Origin: Diadema setosum | Lineage: Eukaryota; Echinodermata; Echinoidea; Diadematoida; Diadematidae | Length of the DNA stretch: 64,000 nt | NCBI RefSeq assembly: GCF_964275005.1 | Contig: NC_092685.1 | Coordinates: 27,017,649 to 27,081,648 of the forward strand | Direction: 5' to 3' | Part shown: positions 35,622 to 49,189 of the stretch, in pieces | How positions within the stretch are numbered: the first letter of the stretch is position 1 | Layout: the number at the start of each line of letters is the position of its first letter | Program-made: the position numbers and the translations under genes | The notes under the pieces: model-generated | What the model was told of the DNA's origin: nothing | Databases searched by the model: none | What the model saw: the letters and a program-made list of their open reading frames with translations, nothing else

Positions 35622-35865
35622 CTGTAAGTATATGCAAAAGAAATACATTCATATATCATACATTTCACATTTCTCAACAATTGCTGACATATCAGTATTG
35701 AAGTTAGTTGAAAATTATAAAACAAAAAATAGTACATTTTTACATACTTTTGAATGTCAATTTATACTGTATATAAAGTATGCAAAAGAAATACATTCAT
35801 AAATCATACATTCCACATTTCTTAACAATTGCTGCAATATCAGTATTGTAGTTGAAAATGACAAA
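35622..35865 (+). repeat. Tandem duplication, unit about 145 bp
   Basis: ATGCAAAAGAAATACATTCA at about 35633 recurs at about 35780 and is followed in both by ATCATACATTYCACATTTCT and CAATTGCTG..ATATCAGTATTG. The copies differ at several positions. Confidence 0.85.
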
Positions 35866-36189
35866 AAAAGGCCACAGTTGACACATAAAAGCAAGACAGT
35901 CTTTTAAAAGTCTTTCAAAGTGACAAATTGAAGGGAAGACCAAATCTTGATATTCTTTATGTAGCATGTGATGCTTAGAGTCTCTCATGGCATAATGTAT
36001 AGTAATGACAAAAGGTAATAAGTGATGTAGGTCATCGTGAATACACTATAATATTTCCCACTTTCGTTGCATTGCTTCTGTTACATTGACAACATAAATC
36101 TGCCACATTTCAAACAACCCCAAGGCACATGATAGTTTTATTTTTGTTTCTGTTTTTCCAATTTCCTCCAAATTTGCACACAGGTAAGG

Positions 36190-37257
36190 GTGGGATTTCA
36201 CGGAGCACGCGAACGATTTGCGAAGGACGCGAATGACAAAATCCAGCATTCGGAAAAGTTTTTCTCCGAATGTTTTCCGACAATGAAGCCGAAAACTATT
36301 CTTGCGCAATTTGTGCGAAGTTTCCGCGACGTATGTGCGAATGTCGTGTGTATCATTGCTAAAGTACAGCATGTTACGTACACGAAGAACACGCGACGGA
36401 AATGCGAACAACGCAAAATTTTCAATAATCATGGGAGAAAATGTACTCAAGGAGAGGTGGAAGCTGTCTTGAGTTGAATTTTTTTCTTTCCTCTTTTTCT
36501 CCTTTCTTTTTCTCTCATTTTTCTATTGTGTGCTTGCCTACATTTTTTTTCCTAGGACGTATCTCCACTAGTAAAGCATATGATCTTTTTTTTTTTTGCA
36601 GTTCCTCCAACACATAATCTCTATACTTCAAATGAAATTTTACATACTTTAGATTAATTTCAACTGTATTCTGCGATTTTTTTTTGTGTATATCAAACAT
36701 TTCTTTCTCTTTGCTGGTCTTTCTTTTGTTACTATAGTTGTTAATAATTGTTTGATGTTTAGGTGTATGCTACGATTTTTGTTTGTAGAAAACGAATAGG
36801 TCATACATCCCCAAACGTGCGCTAAACGTTCGCAAGAATGTCTCAAAAGGTACACGAACAGGTTGCGATTACGTCGTAAAATGATCGGAAAAACTTCGCA
36901 GATTACGCGCAACATACGCGAGACATTCTCCAAAGTTTCGGAGTCTGTTTGGGGTTTCACGAACATTTTGCGAATATCGCGCGTGTCTTGCGAAGGTCTT
37001 GCGCCTATGACGAAGCTTTAAAGACACTTTCGAGAACAATTCACGAGCAAATCCCGACTAAGTGTGCGGAAAAGGTTCGCAAAAAATTTCAAACTTTTTT
37101 GAAATTCTCGCCGAAGTAAAAACGACATTCGCGAACAATTGACGACGCTTCCGAACCCTCACGTCTGTTTGGCGATCTTTTGCAGACTAAAATGCGAATG
37201 CTGGATTTTGCCATTCGCGTCATTCGCAAATCGTTCGCGTGCTCCGTGAAATCCCAC
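36190..37257. mobile_element. 1.07-kb inverted-repeat element, ends GTGGGATTTCACGGAGCACG
   Basis: The left end GTGGGATTTCACGGAGCACG and the right end CGTGCTCCGTGAAATCCCAC are perfect inverted repeats, and pairing continues through CGAACGATTTGCGAA and the CCAGCATTCG region. TTCGCG/CGCGAA words recur throughout. Open frames inside (134 codons minus, 95 codons plus) overlap each other and show no transposase motif. Non-autonomous DNA transposon. A diverged copy is at 27432. Confidence 0.8.
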
Positions 37258-40200
37258 GCAGGAAGGGAGTAATTTATACATACGTATCCCCCAACTATTC
37301 ATTGATTTACTTTCACTACATTTTGGTGGAATAACGGCATACAACTCTGAGTCATTTAATGATTGTAATATTCATCATATCCATCCAAAATATTTATCTC
37401 CAGTCTCTACGTGGTAAATCACAGAAACATAATCATTTGTGGTGGAAAATATGCACAGTACACACTCACTATTTTCACACAGATTCTAGAGTACAGGTCA
37501 CCTTTTCCAGATCTTTCAATATTTTATTATCTGGACATGCTCTGGCACAGCAACTGAAAGTGCAAAGTGACAATTCTCTTGCAAATATGAGGAAATACAA
37601 AATTCAGGGCATAAACTGTCAACCCCTATGATGTGATGTATATTTTTAAGTATCCAAATACTGTTGCTATGGAGCAAAGACCAAGAGAATGGTGTATTTC
37701 CACTAATATTCCATTGTATTTCCATTTTTTTTTTTTTAATTGTGAAACATTCAAACATCATGTAAATCATTATAGTGCTAAGTGAATTAAACAGTGTCCA
37801 ATGTTTACCCCCAACACAACTACATGTAGCTTACACATGTCATGCTTACAAATATCTCACTTATCCAGCAAAATCAATAATCCACATGTGTGCTGGTCCT
37901 GACCGGGCGGACATTGTCACTGCAGTCAGACTGTACTACCACTCCCATATTCAACATGATATGCAACTAAATTTAAGAAATAATTAAGAATTCATATGAG
38001 ACATTCAATATATTTTGCTGTACTTTCATATGCAAACACTTGCATCTATCATGTATGGTTGTTATAAATAAAGTAAAGAAAGAAATCAACTTGGAAGTAA
38101 ATTCTAATGACTTAATTCAAAATTGATGGATCAAAAGAATGTAAATATTTCTGTATATTACAACAAATGCATTAACTCAATTTACATTGCAGAAGACAAC
38201 TATAACAAAACAGGAGATAAAAGAATAAGAAGGAGAAGAAGGAGGAGGATAAGAAGAAGAAGAAGAAGAAAGAGAAACAACTTCACACCAATAAACACAA
38301 AGCAAAGTAATTCAAATCTTATCTGGAAGACTTATCTGCATTGTCAGTAAGAGTGTATAATGAAACATAAATTTGTTTGCGTATACTCTTCAATGGCCAA
38401 AAGCTTGTACACGAAAGTCATACAAAGGGGATATGAACAGTTACAGCAATGCACAAATTGACAATGTCACAGTTTTGTTAGAATATTCAGAGATCTATAT
38501 CAATATCTACACAACATTTTTGCATTGCAAAGTAAACTTGCATAATGAGATGTATTGAGAACACTCAATATTGATGAAAAAAAAAAAGATGCCAAAATGT
38601 ATGCATTGATTCACAAGTAATAATGAAAAAGAATAAAGAGAAATAAAAACAATGGAGATTTCAGATAAATGATGAAAGAGACATGCTAATATATCAAAGG
38701 TATCATTTTTTTTTTTTTAAAGAGATGCACACAGTACCATGGAATCAGCCATTGATAATTTCAGCAAAACACATATAGGCATGGTAATTGATGGTACACT
38801 GCATTTGATAAATCAAACTGGATTTATGCATAAATTGACCATGTGGGTGTGTAGTGTGCCAGACTTGACACTAACAAATAACACAAAATGAAAAACACAA
38901 CGGTAATGATAATCAAAGGGAACAAAATATGGAGTACACTTTTCAGAAGGCAACACATTACCAGGTTAGCTCTTTACATGTTGGGCAGTTCTTATTCAGT
39001 ATCGTGACTGGAGTAAAATAATGCATCTCATGTAATTCCATTATACTGCTGCCGACTGACAACATCACTCGCAAGGTGTCATTTTGACTGTCAACTCTAC
39101 CTCTCCTGGAATGGAAAAGCAAAGGAAGAAATAAAAAGGCTTCCTAGCAAGGACTGCTATCTTAATGCACATCAGGTAATTGGGTGATTTTGAAGCAGAG
39201 ATCAGTATCTTGTCAATAACTTAGCAACTCTGAGTTATTTGAATAAATGTTAGCTGAAACTGGTTAACTAAATATCTAGAAAATAAAACACATTAAAAAT
39301 GTGCCAATTTGAGAGAGAAACTGCAATTTTAATCCTCTAAAATATGCTGCTCATTTAGGAATCAGTAACAAATTCAGCAAGCAAGATGATTTTGCAAATT
39401 CTGCGCCCAAAACAAATACCAGTACTACATCTAGATGGAAAAAAGGACTTGAATCAGAGAGAATTGAGTTTACACTACCTTACGAAAAACTAACAATGAA
39501 TAGTAAACGCCATTATAATGAACAAATACAATACCACATCACAGAAATGTGGTTTTGGGGACTTGATAAAATAAAGCAATATGCTGTCCTCCATGACAGG
39601 ATAATACATGACAGTTTTTTGCCTCTGTCCAATATTGAGGAAAGCAGGCGTGATATGTGCAAAGCAGAATGCAGCACCGCTGACTACGTGACAGAAGTCT
39701 GCCATCTAATGATATGTACGCTTGTTTGATATTGCTTGGCTCACTACTATTTGTAAGCTTTGGGGAGATTTACGACGTTCTAAATCAACACACTGCGTGC
39801 GCTATGATCCATGCCGAAGTCCATTTCTTCCTCTTGCTTGTTTTACCGACTCAAAATCCCCCAGTCCCGACTTGTCGCATAGCAGCTGAGTGAAAGAGAA
39901 CCCCACCCTTCATGAAATGTCACAAATGATATGTGTGATATGAAATTCACCTCCTTAATAGCTGCAAGGATACAGCATTCCAATACCACCATCATCATGA
40001 AAAAAAGAAAAGAAAGAAATCGTACACTAAAACGCTGGTATGCCTTCCATACACACTAGGATATCATGACATGCATGTCGCAGAGAAGAAAAGTGAGAAA
40101 AAAAAATGACAACAATGGAATATATTCAGTAATACCTCTGTACTTGAAATTATTTACACCAAGAGAGAGGCACCCACTCATCATTAAACTCAAATAGAAA

Positions 40201-42774
40201 ATAGAACAAGTACAAGCAAACAGACTACCTGCATATTATATTTCTTCCTGCAGTCTTACTGCAAGATATGTATATGCACTGTTGTTCTATTCACAATCCT
40301 GAGGTATATAATCCATCTTTTTCCCATCCTTAGCATCAGTGTATTATATAAGAAAACATAATGATATATACATTCATATATCTTTTCCGTACATATCTCT
40401 TCCTTAAACTTTGTACATCGCTGTATCTGAGAGACGTGACTTTAAGTCTGCTTTATGCCATGTAAGTTGTTCTTTTTTTTTTTAATAGTATGACTGGCAC
40501 CAAACTGGTAATTAATTTCAAGTCTACACAACAGACAGCTGGATGATTAATCAGAATTCATGCAACTTGGTACATACAGGCTTATCATTCATGTTCCATA
40601 AAATTTACTTGCTGAGTAGACACATGATGTCAAAGGTCACCTAACATTCACTGTGATACATTTCTGGTATTCAACGATGAGAGATCAACAAATGTATGAA
40701 CTACCTTTTTGCCATCCTGATATGACACGCTGTTGTATATTTTGAAGATGCCTTTTTTTCCAAATTTCATGAGAGGCCAACCAGATAAACTCTGACTCTG
40801 AACAACACATACCAACAAGTATGCATGCTGCTTATGATATATACTGTTAACATGGAATGAACAAGACCAAGCTACTGTACACACTCTGTAAACAACTGCA
40901 TTACTTCTCTCAAAGTAAAAGTATCCACAGGGTATTAGTGTAGGTTTAAAAGCAGCAGTTTGAGTCAACTTTGAAAAGAAAATGGAAGTCTCTTTCCAAA
41001 TAAGTACTTCTCAGCATCTGATACTCTATAAATCTCCCTCTTGGAGAGCATCCCAACAAAATTGTATCATGCATTATCAGATACACATATGGGAAGCATG
41101 CTGTTCTTTGCTGGAGATTTTCTGAGTAACACTTAATAGTTCTTGTCTTTAACGCATCATGTAAATGATGTATGTGATATACACCATACAGCAGCACGAA
41201 GAGTGAAAGGTAACTGGGCAAACTAGTACTTATACACCCCATTAATATCAAGCCAAAGTCTACTGGTAGTTTCTACAAAGCTCTTTGAATCATTCCAGAA
41301 CAGTCTCAAGCTCCTGTACAAACAGTCCTAAATTGGCATGTAACGCCATCCATTTGGGAGTGTTCTTTGAACCACCTACGGTAGGTGGTTTCAGAGGCCA
41401 TTCTGGGCTTGGAAGAACTACAAGGTGGATTGAGAATCGGCTTTTGACTGCCCCAAAACATCATGGTATGCAATTTGAGGTGCAATGGAATTTAATCAGC
41501 ACGTACAGTTGCTTCGTGGGGACCTGCACAGACATGCAGGCTATATGAACAGAAATATGACCTGTCTTTTGCTATGGCTCTTACACTGGTTCAAAGCAAC
41601 TTGAAATTTGGGCTGCAGCAATATAGTGGATATATAAGCCAGCTCTGCATTTTCACAATACAGCATATCTAAGAAAATAAAATGTGTTAAATTGCATAAT
41701 GGATTCATACAATATCTCATAAAGAAAATGTACTTTCTTGCAGCAAAAAACAAAAAAACAAAAAACAAACAAAACAAATGCATGCAGACATTTAAATGAA
41801 TATTTGGAAATGTGTGCATTGCTCATCCAGACAAGACTGCTGCAGCTGTAACTCCTTGTTTTGTGAAGCAATGAATGACTGATGATGGCTGCTGAACAAG
41901 AACAAATGATTGAGATGACCTCTTTTTTCCATTTTTTTCTTTTTTTTTTCCCCTCTCGATCGGGCTAAATAGTTGAGTTTCTCAAAATCACAGCAGTCTC
42001 GATGGAGCGGGAGCGGGAAACAAAGGAATGCCACAGAAACCTATTCAATGCCCGTCTATGTGCACTGGCCCACTTCATGTAGCTCCTGGAATAGGGCTTT
42101 CACATGTGCTAATTCCATGACTTCGGTAGGTGCATCAAATGTCGAACAAAACAAAACAGGAGGAGACAGCACATGCTACGTCGATTCTCTCTGTGCTGCT
42201 CTCTTGCAGGCAGCTTGTTGCACTGTCCACCTCCAAGCCTGTCCTTTGCCACGGCAACTGCCACGCCTCTCGTCCAGGGATGCTTGGGGAAAGCGGTCAT
42301 TCGCACTGTTAAAGTCTACTGGCACGCGACATAAATTGCACAGCTCATGGCCATCTCTTCCTACAAGTTGTGTGACGTAATGCTTCCGGGCTGAAGTTAC
42401 CCTCACCTACTATCTGAACTAACAACATTGCATCCCCTTCATTCAGACTGCAGGGTACCCAGCCAAAGTGGCATGTTTGCATACTTTTCCTGTGAAATTG
42501 TACCTGCAAGGAAGTGTCCTATAAATGTACGCAAGCAATATCAATATCCAGTTGTTAACCTCGAGAACTGTACCGTGTGGAGGAGAGGGTACTTCTATTG
42601 TCATTCCGACAAATGGAAATGCAGGACGATTTATCACACTTTACCAAGTTACCCCAAAAAGCTACAATCGTGATATTTGCACAGAAGTCAATGTCAGCGA
42701 TACACAAGTATCTGTAAGTATGATCATAGGAGCGTGTACGGCAGCCATCCACATATCATCTCCGTCGGGGTGGG
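37258..42774. other. AT-rich non-coding stretch; may include the 3' UTR of the minus-strand gene
   Basis: No supported exon. The sequence lies 3' of the terminal exon at 42775-42876 (minus), so part of it should be 3' UTR. Minus-strand AATAAA-type signals are present near 37525 but not clearly close to the stop codon, so the transcript end is undetermined. A GC-richer segment at 42000-42400 holds overlapping frames on both strands with no recognisable domain. Includes an AAG/AGG repeat at about 38215-38280. Confidence 0.4.
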
Positions 42775-42876
42775 TTATAGGAGCATGTCTCCGCCAAAGC
42801 TGCCAACCGGACTGAAGAAGGAGGAGCCATAGTTCTTTGACATGTAGTCGCTGATGTTCACCTTGCGCATCTGGTT
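42775..42876 (-). CDS. Unrecognised gene, terminal coding exon (33 residues)
   Basis: On the minus strand the acceptor TTCTTATGCAG is followed in phase 0 by 33 codons starting NQMRKVNISDYMSKNYG, continuing SSFFSPVGSFGGDMLL and ending TAA. It is the only exon-like segment in phase with the exon at 55790-56605, whose donor is also phase 0. Joining them gives 305 residues. The conserved-looking, Gly/Ser/Phe-rich C-terminus has no name I can give it. Intermediate in-phase exons in the 12.9-kb intron cannot be excluded. Confidence 0.7.
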   Translation of the reverse strand, partial: NQMRKVNISDYMSKNYGSSFFSPVGSFGGDMLL

Positions 42877-43420
42877 CTGCATAAGAAATAAGACAGAAAG
42901 GAAAACAAAACAAAATGTTAACAGCTGAAAACTGCTGAAGAAAGAAACCATCATCAAGGAAAAAAAATAATAATGTTGCTAGGATTTGCATATAAATGTA
43001 TGTCACAAGTGAGTATTGAATATCTCCACACTGACACTAAATACAATGTAAAAAAAAAAAGAAGTTTGAATGTTAATACTGCTTCTACAATGTAAATGAG
43101 ACTTTTAACTCTCATGAACCATGCATTTCTCCCATGGATCTATTAAGTGCACTCTTGCTGGTAGCTTACATCTGTATGTTGCATGCAATACTTGCTGAAA
43201 GTTTACTTTAGTGGAACAGCTATGTAATGATTGTTATGCTGGTAGCCAGAAATATCCCTGCCCTAACAAACCATTTAGATATCAGTAGATGATTTGTGGT
43301 CATTTTGGACATAAAGGCAGAGGGATCATTAAAAAAAAAATCCCCTTTTGCCTACATGGAACACATCCTATAAAAAAAGCAAACAAAGTGGCAGGGAGGC
43401 ACTGTGTGTCACGGTGTCAG

Positions 43421-43441
43421 GTTTTTTTTTTTTTTTTTTTT
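43421..43441. repeat. Poly-T tract
   Basis: About 20 T; a G run lies at 43573-43586. Confidence 0.85.
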
Positions 43442-44074
43442 CCATTCTGTTGCACTACCTTGTACTTTTTTTTTCTTTTCTCTCTTTGGGGAAGGAATAC
43501 AGGGTGACTATTTAGACAGAGACCAAAGATTTATGACTGCAATGTCAACTTTCAAGTGTGGGAGAGTTTGGGAGGGGGGGGGGGGGAACAACCCCACTTC
43601 ATCACAGAATGTCTTTGCTAACGTCATGTTTTTCTTTGTGTGTAGCTCCATATTGTGAGGAATGAATGTCAAATCGCTATGAAAGTCACACATGAGGACT
43701 AATACTGGTAAAAGAATAAAAAAACAACATAAAAATGGAGTGCATTCTGAAGCAAGCAAATACATGTGTAGTTCAAAGCATTACAATGGGATGTCTGGCA
43801 TTCCTCAATGCTTTGAAGTCATGCTCAGACACCACTCTAGCTGCAAGACAAAGTTTGGAGACACAGAATGCATTTACATTTTGTTGAATTACAAGCTATA
43901 TTTCTCTGCAAAAAAAAAAAAATTCAATTAAGTCTTTAAATTGGTTTGGAACAATCTAGGAAAGACTTCAAAGTTATAAACATGTATTTCTAATTTCTTT
44001 GTGAAGCACAAGTCAAAATGACATGAAAATTACACTGTATTGTACATAGGTCCTCTCAAAAAACTTGATATTTT

Positions 44075-44602
44075 CAGGGTAATACATAACTTTAGTTTAC
44101 CACTTGCCAAGTAGGGCAAGCAGACTTTCAAATTTGCTGCAAAACACTTGCCCGAATATCAATTTTACTTGCCCGAAAGAAAGTCCAAAATTTAAATCAT
44201 GTGTAAGTCAAGGGCTTAATAAAATACAATCATTTGAATAAACAGCACACATTAATTCGTACACTTAAACACAATGGAGTAACAAACTTGGTCCGATCAG
44301 GTGTGTTACCTTTGCATTGCATTGGGGCTTCTTCATAAGTGTTGGAAAGTTGTTGAAAGGAGTATATAAAGTGTGTTATATCACTAAACAGCCATTATCT
44401 TTCAGCTTTTGTATGGTAGACTTTGTGGGTTTGTTGGAGGGAATAAGTGAAAAGAAAAAAAAAAAAAGGTGGCTTCAAAACTTTTTGCTTACCCAGTTCG
44501 GGCAAGCAGTTGTTCTCATTGTTCAAAAATACTTGCCCCAATTTGATTTTCACTTGCTCCCAGCAATCAGGCAAGTGCCTATACAGACTGTATAGCACCC
44601 TG
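44075..44602. mobile_element. 528-bp hAT-like MITE (copy 1)
   Basis: It starts CAGGGTAATACATAACTTTA and ends TATAGCACCCTG. Its reverse complement aligns along the whole length with the copy at 54972-55477, including repeated GGGCAAGTG/CTTGCCC words, CAATGAG and AAGCAAAAAGTTT. CAGGGT..ACCCTG ends fit the hAT superfamily. The flanking 8-bp duplication is not clear in this copy. Confidence 0.7.
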
Positions 44603-45019
44603 ATTTTTCCATGATGTGCACATTTGTGCTTGTTAGTTTCCTTCCTTTAATCTGGGACAGTTTGATCTTTGAAATAAAAGTACTCCACTAAAAGCTTGTT
44701 CCAGGCGAGCTTTTCAACTCTGATGGAACACACATTGACGGGAAGTCTTTGATGATGTAATGATGGTTAATGAAGTTAGTCCTGATCGTTGAGGCTCTAC
44801 ATTTGTCCACCCCTTCTCATACTCATACTGCGATCAGTTGATGTGGCAACCAAAAATTTGGTAATGCTGCATTAGCAATGTCCATAACAAAAGTCATTCA
44901 CCATTTGCATCTGTCACAACATACATTTTGTAGATCATGGAATACTCTTGATGGGAAAACCACTGTACACTGTAGCTTCAAACTGGAACAAACAGGAAAC
45001 CACAATATGAAAAACAAAA

Positions 45020-45025
<6 letters not shown>

Positions 45026-45076
<51 letters not shown>
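45026..45076 (+). repeat. (CA)n microsatellite
   Basis: About 26 uninterrupted CA units inside the minus-gene intron. Confidence 0.97.
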
Positions 45077-45078
<2 letters not shown>

Positions 45079-46183
45079 TCACAAAATATGACTGTAGTAT
45101 GGCAATCATATTTACTGCACATACATTGTACGAGGCTGGAAGGAAAGGGAAAAGATATATGGGACATCTCTCTTTTGCGGTTATATTGGGGGGGGGGTCG
45201 CTTTCCTTAACTTGGGGTAACTGTCCAAAAAGTGTCAGAAAAGGTCTGCTTTTAGACATATTGGTGTTGATAAATCAACATTATCCCCAGAAAAATAAGG
45301 AGTGTTTTTTTTTTCTTCTTTCTATCACCATTTAGGGGTGATATTTCACAACACAGCTTTTTCGAAGATCAGGAAGGTACAAAACATAATAGAGGAATTG
45401 TCAATAAAATTTCCCCTTCTGCTTACAGTGTACATAAATGTTAATTTTATGTTTTATTAAATCACCTGTCATGTGCACCTTCTCATTGATGCTCAACCCA
45501 CTCAAAGTGGCTCGCTCCATTTCCAACTGCATGCCAGCAGTCTCTACAATATTGGGTTTCCTGCATGCCATTGACTGACATGCATATACCATTTCATGCA
45601 TTGGATATCCATTATCTCCAGAGTGAAACCATGCATTACCAGCATGTATGAAGCACATGCCTCTTCAACACACTCAGTGAATGGGACATACACTGTAGTA
45701 TACAAGTAGATCGCATAATGTGTACAGTGAGGCCTGGAAACAGCTGCCCTCGATATGGATGATCAATGCTGTGTATGTTGCAAGTGCAACATGTAACGGT
45801 AATAATGTTATTTTTAACTACACTGCACTGTACTGTCGATAGTTCAGCTTCTAAAGCGGAATAGCACTACACTACAATCTACACAATGACACTTCACTGA
45901 ATTTTAAGCCTGGGATTAAAGGTCTAATTCATGTTTTGCAGTTTCGTGAACATGGAATCATATGACTGCCAGAATCTGTTACCGAATATGGTAATATGTT
46001 AATATTGTTGTTATTTCCAAACAGTAAGAATCAATTACCAGCAGTCAAATTGACTTTCAGGGTATTGCACTACAATATGTAGGTATCGTAATGATCTACG
46101 CCGTACAGTTTTTGTGAGGTCTCTGGTAACACCATTTAGGGTATTAACTACTGTATCAACAGGACGTATGTACATTGTAATCA

Positions 46184-46260
46184 AATCTGTTCGACTGGAC
46201 TTACATGTAAAAATCAAGATCTCTCTGTGATTTTCACAAGTAAGTCCAGTCAAACAGATT
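46184..46260. other. 77-base imperfect hairpin, pre-miRNA-sized
   Basis: AATCTGTTCGACTGGACTTA pairs with TAAGTCCAGTCAAACAGATT, and the pairing continues through a small bulge into AAAATCA / TGATTTT with a loop of about 10 bases. Stem length near 33 bp with small mismatches. It could be a microRNA precursor from either strand or the remains of a small MITE. It sits inside the minus-strand gene's intron. Confidence 0.45.
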
Positions 46261-48105
46261 CATTATGTGTTGCTTTCATACTACAAATACTTGTACCTGG
46301 ATGAATCAAAATCTACATTGAGTCATTTAGACTACAAGTATGTTTTACAGGTGTAGTGCTATTTAGGGGATCAAATTTGATGTGCTGTACGGTGCCATTC
46401 ACAGTCCAGTTAATTTCTGAGGTGTGTGGGTAGCACATCTACATTTGTACATTGTACATGTATGTGACCTCTTCCCCCCCCCCCCCCACTTGTCAGGTAC
46501 TCATGCATAAAATGCACTATGATTGTGTTGAAACAACATTCCATTCTAACAAACCATCACTTTCAACATGGTCACCTCTTGATTCCTCAAATGGATAGAA
46601 CAATGTACAAGATTTGGCCCACAAACACAACATGGGAATACCATAAAATATTTCGAAATTTCCCTTATTGTTTTTTTTTTTTTTTTCGGTGGTTACAAAG
46701 TGAAAAGTGCAGCTACAAAAGTATCAAAAGACACAATGTACCTGTACATGTAAAGTTTAAATCTTTGACACCCCCCTCCCAAAAAAAAAAACAAACAAAA
46801 CAACAACAACAACACTACGGTGTGTATTAAACAGTAATCAAATATGCACCAAAATCAGATGAACCATTCAACTTCCATCCCAAGTTTTCTCCAGTTTCAA
46901 CTGCAAGTTGATTCATCACTGTCTCAGCAAATTTCTCATTCCCTGGGTAGTTACAATCACTGCATTATCAATTATTGTTCAAACCAAACTTTAGATCATC
47001 TTACTTAAACCCATCAAACCCTGGGAAAAACTTGCCACATTCATCTTGTAATCATTACATATATGTCCTGATGAATGTAGATCCATAACATTATTGGAGA
47101 TACATCAGATTGAACTGTTGCAATCAATTAATTCTACAAAGATTCGGAAAGAAATGCACAAAGATTTGCCAAGCTTACAGAGAGAGGGGAAAAAAACAAC
47201 AAAAATGGAAAACTGATCTTTTAGAACATGTGTTGTCGATATGAGAATGAATCATACATTTTGCAACCATGTTTTTTTTTTTTTCTTTAAGTTCTGCAAA
47301 CTGAAACATGCACAACAAGGGAGCTCAAATGAAAGGGAATTTTTATGACACACAAATGATATAAGGAACAAAAATGGGAATTTCACAACAGATAGAGCTT
47401 CAAACCACACAACTGTGGTGTTTTGGACTTGATCGGTTGATACTGGTTTAAGACCACAGTATTTTGATTGAGGCTTCAATGCTTTCTTTCCTTTTGTTTC
47501 ACCACTTCCGGCAGATAATGCATTACAATCACATGGGTAATCTTACTTTCATTCTTGCGGCTCACATGGAAACATACGCATAAAGAAGGTAGCTAGAAAC
47601 ATTTGAAGAGTCCCAAAGAAAAGGGAGATGCCATTGAAACATTGATAATGCAATTTCGATAGTCCTGCCGTTTTGTTTTCGACATCAGTGCTTCAAAAGA
47701 CACATGATTTTAAGTCAATGACATCATAGTCGAGACTATGCAATAGCAGAGTGAATTTACTCGTAGAATTTCAGCTGCATAAATTTTATGTGAATCAGAT
47801 TGGACAAGGATGTTGTCGCTGGAAAATGACATATTCACATCTAAAGCTTAGTGACATCGGACCTTCTAATCCCTATCATTTCAGGAAAACATAGTGCCTC
47901 AGCAAACTTCCGGGGTAGACCCACACATCTGAGATGTTCAATGATTTTTTTTTGTTTGTTTTTTTTTTACTGTTTTCCTGGTTTGTTCTTGATATCAAAT
48001 TCTATTTTGCTTTAAAAATCATATTTAAATCAAGCCTAAGCATGCCAGTCTGAGACTATTGCCAATTCTGCAACAGCATGAATACAAGAGATAACTCACA
48101 ATTTT

Positions 48106-48164
48106 TGTTAATAGTACACACAAGCAAAGACTATTTTAATAGTACACACAAGCAAAGACTATTT
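48106..48164 (+). repeat. 29-bp tandem duplication
   Basis: TAATAGTACACACAAGCAAA plus GACTATTTT occurs twice head to tail, just left of the 48179 foldback element. Confidence 0.85.
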
Positions 48165-48178
48165 TCTGCTTAGCGGCC

Positions 48179-49189
48179 TTAAAGATAATAAAAAGTTTTG
48201 GTACCTCAAAGTTTCCCTGAATTTCCTTGTCTTAGTTTGTGTTTCAGGTTAAAGTACCTTTCATATTACTAACACTGTGAGACTTACTCGCCCCAAAGTG
48301 CTCTCATGTCTTAGCAATCATGCGATAATGGTTTCGTACCAGAGCCGCCGCCGTACGGCGGCGAGGTACCGGTAGTACACGTATTGCATGATAACTGCGA
48401 CCAGCAGCGTGCAGCCCTATACGCATACAGTAGCTAACTGCGACCAGCAGCCCCATACGCATAGCATAATGGGGCTTTGCATTGTAGCATTCAGGATCAT
48501 GACAGATTTAGTATTGCGAGTAAATATCAACTTAAAATCCAAAAATTTCTTCAATTTGAAGACTTACCAATTAAGTTGAAGTATTGAAAACAGGCTTCGG
48601 GCAACGTTTGGTTCTGCCAATAGTCCCTTTCTGTTCGAATTGATGACTGAATGTGACTCGGTTGAGAGGACCTTTGGAGAGCTACATACAGTGGTTACTA
48701 CGGCCAGCGCATGCGCACACAAACATCTTACCCGTTCATGGATTTGAAATTTGGGCGCATGTGATGTGTGGGCATGCGCTGGCCGTAGTATTCAGTGTAG
48801 CTCTCCCAAGGTCCTCTCAGCCGAGTCACATTCAGTCATCAAGTCGAACAGAAAGGGACTATTGGCAGAACCAAACGTTGTCCAAAGCCTGTTTTCAATA
48901 CTTCAACTTAACTGGTAAGTCTTCCAATTGAAGAAATTTTTGGATTTTAAGTTGATATTTACCCGCGATACTAAATCTGTCATAATCCTGAATGCTACAA
49001 TGTGAAGCCCCATTACGCTATGCGTATGGGGCTGCTGGTCGCAGTTAATTGCATGATTACTAAGACATGAGAGCACTTTGGGGCAAGTAAGTCTCACAGT
49101 GTTAGTTATATGAAAGGTACTGAAACACAAACTAAGACAAGGAAATTCAGGGAAACTTTTGAGGTACCAAAACTTTATATTATCTTTAA
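48179..49189. mobile_element. 1.0-kb TTAA-bounded foldback element (copy 1, both arms)
   Basis: Edges TTAAAGATAATA and TATTATCTTTAA. Arms of about 400-520 bp mirror each other nearly throughout, e.g. GGTACCTCAAAGTTTCC / GGAAACTTTTGAGGTACC and CAACGTTTGGTTCTGCC / GGCAGAACCAAACGTTG. They meet at a GGCCAGCGCATGCGCAC centre. The left arm has an extra segment containing GCCGCCGTACGGCGGC and a duplicated CTGCGACCAGCAGC. No transposase frame. TTAA edges suggest piggyBac-type mobilisation (inference). Confidence 0.85.

Noticed and set aside
41973..42406. Overlapping frames of 135 and 76 codons
   Set aside because: Both strands are open in a GC-richer patch that should be 3' UTR of the minus gene; no domain or splice evidence.
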